Shown: positions 54,392 to 64,000 of the stretch, in pieces
Position numbering within the stretch: the first letter of the stretch is position 1
Layout: each line of letters opens with the position of its first letter
Program-made: the position numbers and the translations under genes
Origin: Daphnia carinata
Lineage: Eukaryota; Arthropoda; Branchiopoda; Diplostraca; Daphniidae
Length of the DNA stretch: 64,000 nt
NCBI RefSeq assembly: GCF_022539665.2
Contig: NC_081339.1
Coordinates: 124,001 to 188,000 of the forward strand
Direction of reading: 5' to 3'
The notes under the pieces: generated by a model
Databases searched by the model: none
What the model was told of the DNA's origin: nothing
Seen by the model: only the letters and a program-made list of their open reading frames with translations

Positions 54392-54797
54392 TGTTGCTGA
54401 CTCGTGCAAATTAGCAACAGAGAGAGATGAAAGGATGATGGATGAGGATGAATGAAATGACAGGGATATAAAAAAGGAATGCTTTATTGCTGGACTAGGA
54501 AATGAACATAAATACCGCACGCTTGACTTAAAGAAAGAAAACGGAGGGGACAAAACTCAGTCTGAATTTGGACAATGCTGGACAAGCTGTCTGGCAAAAC
54601 GAGACAAATAACTTAGACTACCGTCTGGGTTTGACATAAGGAGACGGGGACAAAATGACTGTCTGGGTCGGCTAACAAAGTAATACTACCCCTTTCCATA
54701 GAAAGGAGTAAAGAGCTCAACGAAAATGGGAACTCAAATACTATGTAGGCCCGTGCCCCCTACAACCCTGCCCGCGAGGGCAGCACCGTAGGTGACA
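54392..54797 (-). repeat. BEL/Pao 5' LTR
   Basis: 406 bp; matches 38189-38594 and 47711-48118. Confidence 0.92.
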
Positions 54798-54802
54798 GCT
54801 GT
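54798..54802. repeat. BEL/Pao target-site duplication, right
   Basis: GCTGT, partner of 47706-47710. Confidence 0.85.
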
Positions 54803-54836
54803 CATTTACCATTCTCGTGACTACAAACTAGTGCTT

Positions 54837-54917
54837 ACCAGGCGTGTTGAACGAACTCACGGCTCTATACAAAGACCAGAACTTAAGTCTGGCGCCATAA
54901 CCACTCGGCCAACCTGT
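54837..54917 (-). pseudogene. tRNA-Leu(TAA) relic
   Basis: Duplicate of 38634-38715 with one extra base lost near its 5' end. Confidence 0.8.
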
Positions 54918-55020
54918 ACACTAAAATATCAGTAACAGTAGCAGTAATAGCTGCTACAAAGAAATTTTCCTTCTTTCCAGTTGTACACAACCATTAAACA
55001 ATACATTTAAGATCAACGTG

Positions 55021-55090
55021 TGAAAATCCAACTTACGTATCTATGAAGAAACGAAAACTTAAGTCTGGTGCCTTAACATCTAGGCTAATC
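55021..55090 (-). pseudogene. strongly decayed tRNA-Leu relic
   Basis: Duplicate of 38814-38884. Confidence 0.6.
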
Positions 55091-55232
55091 AATTAATATA
55101 TCTTTAGCAATCAAATAATTGTGTAAAGTATTATCAGCACATGGTTGCGAAAGATTTTAATAACATAAATCGAATTTACCAGGATATAGATGCAATTTAG
55201 CGTTACTCGTCTATTGTAGCAAACTTATGGTT

Positions 55233-55314
55233 ACCAGGTATGAGGATCGAACTTACGTCCGTATACAGAGACAGAAATTAAGTCTGGCGCCGTAACAACA
55301 CGGTGAACCTTGTG
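55233..55314 (-). pseudogene. tRNA-Leu(TAA) relic
   Basis: Duplicate of 39027-39109. Here 'aattaagtctgg' keeps more of the anticodon stem than copy 1 ('aattaaatctgg'). Confidence 0.8.
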
Positions 55315-56427
55315 TTCACTAATACTATTTTACTTAATTGGAATCCTAGCTTAGAATTCCAATTGCCCACTGAGACACACAAAAAAATGAACAGACTAAT
55401 GTAGAACAGAAGATTGCTGTCATTTGCTATTTTCATGATTGTTTCTTACCTTTTTCAAATTGATTTATTCCTAAATCTACCAGGAAATAAAATTCATTTA
55501 ACGATTTTTCGACGTGGCATGGTTCTATCTTCAGCCAATATAATCCTTGTGTTTAACGATGTTTCCTAGCTTATGGTCCCACCTCCAATGAATGGGCAGC
55601 GCAGTTAAAACGTTATTTGAAAAAGTTTACCAACGGAAATCATTTGTCTTATAGAGCATGGTAAGAAACATAGCGCGAATGAATTAATCAAAGATTGTTT
55701 ATTATGAGAATTTAGCGTTATATTATGATTATTCACATTATATTTTTACCAGCGAATGTCGGACGGATTCGTTCATCTAAAGATAAAAAACTAAGGATAG
55801 CTATCATGTCCTGAAAGATCTGAAAACTTTCTCCACCTTACCGCTCAGTTTATTTTCTACGCAAACAACAGAAAGCAAAAAGAAAAAAACTAATAAAACC
55901 AAAAACTAAAAAAAAAAAATAATAAATGCGTATCAGTATAATTATATAGGGTAAAAGAGCGAATTGGGACAGCGTTTGGGTTAACACTCTTTCTTATGGG
56001 GAATGTGTGTAAAGCCGATCTGCTAATTTCGGACAAAAACCATTGGACATTTATGTTAATCTGATCAGTTTTATTTTTCAAAACTAATTTATTCGTTCGA
56101 TTGAATTTTGAATCGAATAGCTTAAGACACCGAAGAAGGTGCAATAAAAAATATAGCATAATGTATGTTTCAATAACCAAAACAATGAGCTGTCAAAACG
56201 AAACATCAATTTTTCAGGTTTGGTAACTTGTGATCGAAACTCACCCAAAAAACATAAAGTATTGATTTTTAAGATCGTATTAAACACTTCGCTCTTTAAG
56301 TAGCCAACAGACCATAGGTTCAGTAAAAAACAAAAAAATAAATGTGATTGAAATTTTCGAGAAACCCGCATTAGGGACAGTAGACTAATTACAAAAAGAC
56401 ATGTTATGCTTATCAAATCAATTTTGT
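55315..56427. other. AT-rich spacer, no gene seen
   Basis: Duplicate of 39110-40219. Near 55411 it preserves the unoccupied BEL target 'gattgctgtcattt'. Confidence 0.5.
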
Positions 56428-58143
56428 TAACCATTTTATTATTGATTACCATCCTAAAGGGTAATGGTTCTATGCTGTCAAGGAACTATTTTTAAATGTT
56501 TTTATCCTCATTTTTCCCTTTTTGGTGAGGTATTTCTAAATCACTACTACAATATCAACAATATTAGGAACAATAGATTCAGTTAAGTTTTCTCTACATG
56601 GCTATTGAATATTTTTATGAAAATCATGTGAAAATATGCATCTAATCGGTGATTGCAGTTTTTTATTTTTTAAATAAGCTCCCGTGATGCTAATTTAGGA
56701 CAGCATTCTACATACTGAAATGCACACTTTATGCTTTTAATTATTTTTCTTTCACCATAGCATAATCGTAAGATGTTGAATTGACAACCAAAAGGCTAAC
56801 GGTTCTATACCATATGGGTACTATACATATACTTCAATTTCCTTATTTTTGAATTTTTTCTTATTTGATGAGATATTTTGAAATCAATAGGAACACCTTA
56901 AACTAAAGCAATATCACCAATACTGGTATCAATAGATTGGTTTAAGTTACCTCTACATGGCTGTTGAATATTTTATGAAAATCACGTGAAATTATTTATC
57001 TAATGGAGGATTGTAATTCTTATTTTTTCTACACAAGCTTCCGTGACGCTAATTTGGGACAGCAAACTACATACAACAAGACATGTTATGCTTTTTAACA
57101 ATATTTCCTCAACCATGGCATAGTTGTAAGACGTACGATTGCCACCGTAAACGATAATGGTTCTATACTGTCAAGGCGCTATTTTCAAGTTTCGTTTTCC
57201 TCATTCCCTCATTTTTCCCTTTTTTGTGAGATATTTGTAAATCATTATAGATACCTTACACTACTAAATTATCAATAATATTAGGATCAATAGATTCGTT
57301 TAAGTTTTCTTTACATGGCTATTGAATGTTTTATGAAAATCATACGAAAATATGCATCTAATCCGTAATTGCAAATTTTTATGTTTTTTACATAAGGTCT
57401 CAAGACGCCAATTTGGGACAGCAGACTACATACTAGATGACATATTAGGCTTTTCAACTTTGTGTCGTTCGAGATGGCATACTCGAAAGAAATTGGATTG
57501 CCAAGCTATAGGAGAATGGTTCCATACTGTCTGGGCACTATAATTTCTTTTTCCAAATTTTTGAACTATCCCCTTTTTTATCAGATATTTTTAAATCGCT
57601 AAAGATACCTTAAACTAAAACAATATCAAAAATATTAGGACCAATAGATTCTTTGAAGTGTTCTCTATATGGCTGTTGAATATTTTGTGAAAATCCTGTG
57701 ACAATATTTGTCTTTATGGGGGATAGCAATTCTTATATTTCTTTACATTAGCTCCCATGACGCTAATTTGGGACAGCACGCCACGTACTAAATATTAAGT
57801 ACTAAGTATTATATTTTATTGCTTCAATATGTAAGCGGTGGTATAGTCGTAGGTCTTTGGATTGTCAACCCGAAGATTGATGGTTCAACTCAAATTGTAG
57901 AATATGAACAGATTGCTTTGCCTAACTGTTTCGTTTTGTGAGATACTCTTACATATTCTATGACACAGAATGACAGACTTGTGTAAGCTTCCTCTACATG
58001 GATGTTGCATATCTTATAAAAATTAAGCGACAATATTCATGTAATCGGTAATGGCGAATTGTATCATTCATAAAAATTATGATGGCAGTGGCTCTGTCGT
58101 AAGATGTTGGAATGGGAACCAAAGGATTGAAAAATTGATTCTT
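56428..58143 (+). repeat. tandem array of ~345-bp units, second duplicate
   Basis: Duplicate of 40220-41935 with the same number of units and only scattered substitutions. Confidence 0.75.
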
Positions 58144-58247
58144 AATGCGGCAAATATTTATTATTTTCCATTATTGGTTTTTTAATCACACTTTGTGTGA
58201 TATTATGGAATCGCAATAAATGTTTGTAGGAAAACCTCAGAAAAATA

Positions 58248-58820
58248 ATAATATGAATTATAAAGAAACAGGCCATATGGATCCACGAATCGCAAACACT
58301 ATATTGGTTGCAATCATCCTTTGTACCTGTGCTTTTACATAGCATTCAGAGAACACGTAGCCACTTTGTTGAGTATCTTCGACAAAGGCAAAAGAATCCT
58401 CTAATCGTGCCTCTAATCGTGCTTGAGACCTCGATGAGCGTCGTGATCCTTCAATAAAGACCTTGCCTGTTGTCTTTTTGTCCTTTTTTCCTTTTGCCTT
58501 CGGACTGTAAAACAGAAAAAATAATTATGAGCAATTAGGGAATTTAAGACATTAAACTGACCAAGTGCTATAATCGTACAATGAAAACACACCATCTTTT
58601 GTCAAAGTGACATGAGAAGTAATTGCCTTAGATGACCACGGTGTTGGCAGCGACAGGAAATGTCCGTTACATTGTATTGGAGGTATCCCTCATCAACGTC
58701 GTCGTCAAATTCTTCATCCAATTTTGGCGCTTTGTTACTTTTGAAGAAATTTTCTATTTCCCTGCAGTTTTCCCGGTTTGCTGCTGCCTCCGCTTTTCCA
58801 CCTCCGCCAAATGTTTTTTG
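58248..58820 (-). pseudogene. two-exon gene remnant with PHD-like cluster (copy 2)
   Basis: Duplicate of 42040-42612. A one-base deletion in exon A (three A instead of four in 'gtcaaagtgac', about 58603-58607) shifts its frame before the splice site. One cysteine of the metal cluster is Tyr (CNQYSVC instead of CNQCSVC). The remnant is therefore decaying independently in the two copies. Confidence 0.5.
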
Positions 58821-58822
58821 CT

Positions 58823-61015
58823 TTTTCCTCGCCCCCTTCGCAGATGTATTTACTAGCTTGGGACGGCAACCGACTGAACATACCATTAAGGTGATCCCAG
58901 ATGTTGACCCTGAAGTATATGCAGTCCGACGCCTGGCGTTCCGTCTCCGAAACCCGGTCGAGAAAAAGATCGCAGAGATGGAAGACGTGGGAATCATCGC
59001 ACGAGTTACCGAACCCACAGAGTGGGTCCGTGCAATGGTGGTCGTCGTTAAACCGGGAAACGATGTCCAGATTTGTGTCGACCTCACCGCATTAAACAAA
59101 GCCATCAAACGGCAACATTTCATCCGTCGAAGAGCTGTTGGACGGATCGGAAAGGCGTGTTTCTTCGCTGTGTTAGACGCAACCTCAGGATTTTATCAGA
59201 TACCTCCATCTGATGAGTCATCATACTTATGCAACATGGCGATCCCTTTCGGACGATTCCGTTTCCGTCGGCTGCCGTTTGACATTCGATCAGCACCCGA
59301 TGTGTGCCAGTGCACCATGGAGAAATTTTTCCTCAACAAACCAATGGCGTGATGCTCACTCCGCATCCAGCGCATCCTCCTTTAACTTGAACGACACGAC
59401 TTAGTTTTTATCTAAAACCAGGACGTGACCTCTCTTTTCCGATGCCCTCAGCCTTGCCTCCAGTTTCATTATCCACACGGAAGACCAATCACAATCAAGT
59501 GATGAGCGCCTACATTTGGTGATTACGTCGGCCATGCCCGCTACGGACACCAGAACCCGTTACGCCGCCGCCGCTGCCACTGATCCCGCCCTACAAGTGG
59601 TGAAAGACATGGTTTTCAAAGGATGGCCCAAACACAAGAGAAATTGTAAGATAACGAACTAACCCTTTTTGAACGTTCGGCACGAGTTGTCAGAATGCGA
59701 TGGCCTTTTCTTCGAGGGGAAACGGGGGTGGTCCGGTAATAATTGCAGCAGGAAATCTCACGGCAAAGCCACGTTGGCCACTTCAGAGAAGTCGAATGTG
59801 TCGAACGCGCAAAATCGGTTGTGTACTGACCAGGCTACATTAACCAAGTCCGAAACATGGTGGCGTCGTGTTCAACCTGTGAAGAAAATCAAAACCAAAA
59901 TCCTGCCCAGCCACTGCAACCTGTTGAGTCCCCGCTGCATGCTTTCCAGGTCGTGGGCTCAGACTGTTTCAATTCAAAGGAGTCCCCTACTTGCTCGTCG
60001 TCGACTACTACAGAAAATGGCCATGTTTTGTCCCACTACAGTCAACGGTCTCGTCTGCAATCATCGCAGAGCTCGATCGGATTTTCGTCGATTTTGAGAT
60101 TCCATCCGTGCTACGGTCCGACAATGGGCTGTAATACGGGAGTGCAGAGTTCCGGCGCTATTGTGGCTCCAAGGGCATTCAACACACCCCAAAATACCCA
60201 CAGTCAAATGGGTTGGCCAAGAGAACCGTACAGATGGTGAAACAACTCTTCCCTCACCCGCCGTCCTCCTACAAGGCCGCCACTTCAGTGGCGCTCTTCC
60301 TTACACCCCCTCCGCACTCCAGCCCAGGGTCGTTAGTGCGCCTACCGTCTGGAAGCAGTTTCAGAAAAGCAATGCAGCAGCGTCATTCAACCATGGCAGT
60401 TTCCCCACCAACAGTGGATCCGTTTTGTCCGTCGGGCAGACGGTCCGAGTTCACGTTTCCAGAAAGTGGATTCGGGGTAATGTTACAAAGGTATTTGCAT
60501 ATCCCCATTCGTACGTAGTCCTCACCCGAGATGGGAGAAACTTCAGGAGAATCCGCCGAGCGTTCAATGCACAGCGAAAACGCAGCCCAGCTCCTCCACA
60601 TTCTTCACCGTTTTTACAGTATTCCGCTAAACCACCTCGGCAGGCCGTAGAGTCCCAGACTTTTCCAGCTTTGCCCCAAGATAGATGGCTACTACCACAG
60701 AAGTATACGACCCACCCGACTGACGAGAGTCCATTTGACGGGTTTTCACCGGTCGCTCTCGCAGTCGCCACTTCGTCACAGAACCGCCCTGGCCAAGAGA
60801 CATCGGACACGGGTTTTACTACGCGTCCCGGACGATCCCTACCTCGTCAATACCCGCTCGTTACTTCCGCTTACACGCTAAGTGCCTCACATACTGATGC
60901 TTTCACTCACCTAAATTTTTGTCACCCCATAGCTGTCCGTTGCATCTGTCACTTACTACCATATACTTCCCGAACCATCTCTAACGTCCTACAAGGAACT
61001 ATGCTAATCTCATAG
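58823..61015 (+). mobile_element. Gypsy-type retrotransposon fragment (copy 2)
   Basis: Duplicate of 42615-44808: RT front (VQICVDLTALNKAI, FFAVLDATSGFYQI), the same internal deletion and integrase pieces in several frames, with independent substitutions. Confidence 0.85.
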
Positions 61016-61210
61016 TATTATCATATTTTCACCTCATGCTTGTGATACATGTGCACCTCATGCTCATGCTTATCAAGTTTAAAGTTGAAATCGTAGTCCG
61101 ATAAAGAAAGATGTAGTAAATGGTAAACTAGCAGTCCCTGTAACTAAGAATACCCCGCGATCAAGAATACACAGTCTTGTCACAGCTACTGAAGCGTCGA
61201 CAACAAGCAT
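61016..61210. other. spacer, no gene seen
   Basis: Duplicate of 44809-45002. Confidence 0.4.
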
Positions 61211-61441
61211 CATATCAGATTAACTTGCCATTTTGGAGCAAATACTCTCAATTCTAATACTGTATACTAACGCGAAAGAGAAAGGTGACTGAATAGTTAA
61301 AGCGAACAGGAAACGCCAATGCCATAAAAGATGAGGTAAGCTGACCATCGCAATGGTACCTGTCGGATATTCATCAAATAAAGAAACATTCTATTTTCCA
61401 ACAGGAATCTATTTTTTTCTAACTGTTCATTGTTTCATTAT

Positions 61442-61513
61442 GGCGGTATAGCTCAGTGGTAGAGCATTTGACTGCAGATCGAAATGTCCCCAGTTCAAAC
61501 ATGGGTGCCCACT
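61442..61513 (+). pseudogene. tRNA-Cys(GCA) relic
   Basis: Anticodon arm CTGCAGA and D arm kept; the acceptor (GGCGGTA against TGCCCAC) has several mismatches. Duplicate of 45229-45299 but less eroded at its 3' end. Confidence 0.8.
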
Positions 61514-61729
61514 TGAAACATAAGAGGCATTAGTATCATTTCATTGATTGATATTTGAAAGAGCATGCAATTTTTCCGAGATATTTGGATATAAATTAGT
61601 TAAATAATCATCCTAAGCGAAGTCAATTGAAAATGCGCAGGCTGAAGGAGAATTATTTCCTTTGAATGGGAAACGATTTCCTTGTTTAACAAGAAATTCA
61701 ATTACTGTCGTGTGGATGTTGTTTATTTT

Positions 61730-62629
61730 CGTAATGGAGTTACAACTCGGGGCCCGTGGACAGTTGATCAACTGAACTTACACATCAATTGCCTGGAACT
61801 TTTAGGCGCCTTCTACGCGCTACAATCGTTCGTTGGAGCATCATATGGTCTCTCGGTTAGAATGTTTCTTGATAATTCTACCGCGGTATGCTACATTAAT
61901 AAAGGGGGAGGAACCAGATCAGTCGAGCTCGCTGCCATGGCTAAGTTGACTTACAAATTTTTGTGATCAACGAAAACTCTCGGTTGAAGTGGTTTATTTA
62001 GCAGGCGTCCTAAACGTAGATGCGGATAGAAAATCCCGATCCACCCCCGACGCGAGGATTGGATGCTAAGTCGACAGGTTTTCAACGATCTAAGTAAGAT
62101 TTGGCCGATGGATGTCGATCTATTCGGGTCGTCCTGGAATACACAGTTGCCTCGCTTCGTCTCTTGGCGGCCTCAACCTGGTTGCATGGCGGTTAACGCT
62201 TTTTCGGTAAACTGGAACGATTTCGTGGGTTACGTTTTCCCCCCTTTCTCCATGATTCCGAAATGGCTTGAGAAAATCAGGAGAGAGGAAGCTAATGTTG
62301 TAATGATTTGTCCAGTGTGGCCGGCACAGCCCTGGTATCCGGTTCTTTTGGAGCTGGTGTGCGAAACACCGCGTCTTCTGCGTCAATCGAGCAGCCTATT
62401 GGTGTCAGCGAAAGGCGATACCCACCCTCTACTAATATCAGGCGCACTCCAATTAGCCGCATGGAAATTGTCCGGCAAAAGTTCCGAGGGAAAGGCTTTT
62501 CAGACTCTTTGGTCGACCTTCTCGTGGCCGGCAACCGTGCATCAACCCTTTCAACCTACGAGTCTGCGTGGCGGACTTGGGCAAATTGTTGTTTTCAACG
62601 GGATGAAAATCCCTTCTCAACTACTTTAA
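61730..62629 (+). pseudogene. DIRS RNase H / connection region
   Basis: LNLHINCLELLGAFYALQSF and LDNSTAVCYINKGGGTRSVE are hallmark DIRS RNase H motifs. A stop and a frame change at about 61965-62060 interrupt it (the other frame carries VVYLAGVLNVDADRKSR). It then continues with WPMDVDLFGSSWNTQLPRF and FVGYVFPPFSMIPKWLEKIR, the usual DIRS C-terminal extension. The reverse transcriptase proper is missing. Confidence 0.85.
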
Positions 62630-63429
62630 TCTTCATACTCGAATTCCTGACGGAGCTTTATTCGACCGGAAAATCGTACTGCACGATAAACGTGCATCGA
62701 TTGATGCTGTCTAGAACACTCCCGCTTATCGAAGGCCATTCGATCGGCTCACATCCGCTTGTTAGGAATTTACTGAATGGTTGCTACAATTTAAATCCAC
62801 CAAAACCTAAATACAATTCGTCGTGGAACCCCGATGTGGTCATAGTCTATGTGGCATCCCTTGGAGAAAACCAGACGCTATCCTTACCAATTTTATCCCG
62901 TAAGACAGCGGTTTTACTAGCCTTGGTGTCGCTTCTTCGGGTTTCTGAACTAGCTTCTATTAATTGTCGTCCGTGACATTTTCAAATAACAGTATGAGTT
63001 TCTCGTTGTTGAAGCCACGGAAGGCCCAGCACAGGGGACCCTTGCAATCGATTCTTATTCCATCCTTGCTAGACCCCGGGGGTTGCCCGGTAGAAGCCGC
63101 CGGGTCGTACATCGAAGCTACCACTTCATTTCGAAATCATTAACATTAACTCCTTTTTTGTCTCATGCTACAAGCCGCATCGTGGTGTTACTGCAAACAC
63201 TATTAACGGATGGATACGTTCATCCCTCACAGCCGCCGGGATAGACACATCGATATTTTCTGCGCATTCTACCAGAGGGGCTGCAGCCTCAAAGGCCTTT
63301 ATGGCCGGTGCGTCAGAAGATTCAATTCTTAAAGCTGGGCATTGGACTCGGGAGTCCACGTTCAGCAAGTTCTACAAAAGAAATTCAGTTCCGTCAGTCG
63401 CCGCAACCGTTTTCAGCTCGGCAGTTTAA
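62308..63429 (+). pseudogene. DIRS tyrosine recombinase, frameshifted
   Basis: The N-terminal part (62308-62976) has the core-binding region (RASTLSTYESAWRTWANCCF) and the first catalytic Arg in LLRVSELASI. The middle part (62977 to about 63140) lies in another frame (FSLLKPRKAQHRGPLQSILI). The C-terminal part returns to the first frame (to 63429) with the H-x-x-R box FSAHSTRGAAAS and the tyrosine box GHWTRESTFSKFYKR. All catalytic residues (R, H, R, Y) are present; only two frame changes prevent translation as one chain. The frame overlaps the end of the RNase H frame, as in intact DIRS elements. Confidence 0.85.
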
Positions 63430-63486
63430 ATTTAGCGCACAACCTGCTTTGAAATCACCCTTTGGGTCGAAAGTAAGTTACTTTCG

Positions 63487-63591
63487 TGGGTATAATTGAG
63501 AATTACCAGAGGGATCGCTCTGCGATCCCGAAAGGTAATTCTCAATTATACAAGAAATAACGATAGAGACCCTAAGGGTCTCTATACCCAC
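63487..63591. repeat. nested inverted repeats at the DIRS right end
   Basis: Three nested perfect palindromes: an outer 9-bp pair gtgggtata / tatacccac (63487-63495, 63583-63591); an 18-bp pair (63490-63507, 63534-63551) enclosing an 8-bp hairpin gggatcgc-tct-gcgatccc (63511-63529); and a separate 10-bp hairpin atagagaccc-taa-gggtctctat (63563-63585). DIRS ends and internal complementary regions are built of such repeats and guide circularisation. Confidence 0.8.
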
Positions 63592-64000
63592 CCATCCCTC
63601 CCATAGTCGTTACGGAGGTGCTGCGCCATACGTGTTCATCATATGAGATTGTTTATTAACCTGTAGGTCTCAATCTCGTCCATCCAGGCGTGGAGCAAAA
63701 TATTAGCCGGATCCCTAAAGGATAAGCAAGACCAACTCCAAATTTGTTCACCCCGAGTTGTCTTTTGTGTTAGTATTTTTTTGGCCTTTTTTTCTGGTGC
63801 CACCAGTTTTTTTGCCACATGAGAAGCTGCCAGTCTTTTCGTTGTTTTGTTACACGGTTTTGTGTTTTTTCCTGTTTGTAAGAAATTCTGCTATTTGGTA
63901 TGTTGTTTATCATTTGTTCTCCTCGCCACCTTGTACCTGCAACTTGGTTATTGGGCCCTTCTCAGTTCTCCGTCTCATTCGCTAAAAAAGTCTGATCGGA
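63592..64000. other. downstream of DIRS, no gene assigned
   Basis: T-rich; a 75-codon open frame at 63758-63985 is low-complexity Phe/Val/Leu-rich and unlikely to be real. It may still belong to the DIRS terminal region. Confidence 0.4.

Larger units (their letters stand above)
47711..54797 (-). mobile_element. BEL/Pao LTR retrotransposon, full-length frame with internal RT deletion
   Basis: LTRs 47711-48118 and 54392-54797, flanked by GCTGT on both sides. Minus-strand order from the 5' LTR: tRNA-Phe-type primer site, gag, protease, start of RT, RNase H, integrase, a spacer, a second Gag-like ORF, 3' LTR. Most of RT is deleted at about 51471, and several frames are shifted, so the copy is dead; LTRs remain very similar. 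Confidence 0.92.
51471..61729 (+). repeat. 10.2-kb segmental duplication, copy 2
   Basis: Partner of 35287-45515. The left edge coincides with the RT deletion of the BEL element and the right edge with the truncated DIRS element. Confidence 0.95.
61730..63600 (+). mobile_element. DIRS-type retrotransposon, 5' truncated
   Basis: Begins abruptly inside the RNase H domain at the end of the duplicated segment. It contains the RNase H end, a DIRS-type connection region, a tyrosine recombinase and nested inverted repeats at its right end. DIRS elements integrate through this recombinase rather than an integrase and have no target-site duplication; none is seen. The far right boundary is uncertain. 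Confidence 0.85.

Noticed and set aside
63758..63985. 75-codon hydrophobic ORF
   Set aside because: Low-complexity Phe/Leu/Val content from T-rich DNA; not a convincing membrane protein.

Overview
The window looks like nuclear DNA of a small crustacean, most likely a water flea (Daphnia-like). The reasons are a spliced RR-type chitin-binding cuticle protein gene, very short GT-AG introns (53 to about 80 nt), eukaryotic tRNA genes with A and B boxes, and a rich transposon load: Gypsy with an envelope gene, BEL/Pao, Copia, DIRS, an I/Jockey-like non-LTR element and TA-inserted miniature DNA transposons. The species is an inference. Most of the 64 kb is transposon-derived or duplicated, and few genes look intact.

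Region by region. 0.1-1.3 kb: intact three-exon cuticle protein gene on the minus strand. 3.4-4.6 kb: decayed 5' fragment resembling the N-terminus of HERC2. 4.8-6.2 kb: internally deleted, 5'-truncated non-LTR retrotransposon. 6.3-6.5 kb: possible 45-residue two-exon gene. 8.2-9.05 kb: proline-rich gene broken by a stop codon and a C-tract frameshift. 9.4-10.4 kb and 11.9-12.3 kb: two families of TA-flanked miniature transposons. 13.7-14.7 kb: four-exon gene of unknown function (minus strand) whose start codon lies only 34 bp from the next element. 14.77-26.13 kb: an 11.4-kb Gypsy-type LTR element with gag, pol, env, an extra acidic ORF after env and a spliced membrane-microprotein ORF inside the LTR; gag, pol and env carry breaks.

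26.4-31.05 kb holds broken, scrambled copies of a SecA-type translocation ATPase. SecA belongs to bacteria and plastids, so this is the most unusual protein-coding content here. It shows a Walker A motif, a DEVD box and motif V, but stops before the arginine-finger motif. It is interrupted by one of the miniature transposons.

35.3-45.5 kb and 51.5-61.7 kb are two copies of one roughly 10.2-kb segment in direct orientation, about 16.2 kb apart. Each contains the 5' part of a BEL/Pao element, decayed tRNA-Leu units, an array of ~345-bp repeats with tRNA-like cores, a two-exon PHD-like gene remnant, a deleted Gypsy fragment and a tRNA-Cys unit. Between them lie a tandem tRNA-Cys unit with one intact tRNA-Cys(GCA), a Copia fragment, an intact-looking tRNA-Leu(TAA) and the rest of the BEL/Pao element. 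That element (47.7-54.8 kb) has both LTRs, a 5-bp target duplication, a tRNA-Phe-type primer site and a second Gag-like zinc-knuckle ORF downstream of integrase. The window ends in a truncated DIRS element with a tyrosine recombinase and nested inverted repeats.

The cuticle gene, the 13.7-14.7 kb gene and the tRNAs are the candidates for working host genes. All products are read from the sequence alone; no database search was possible.
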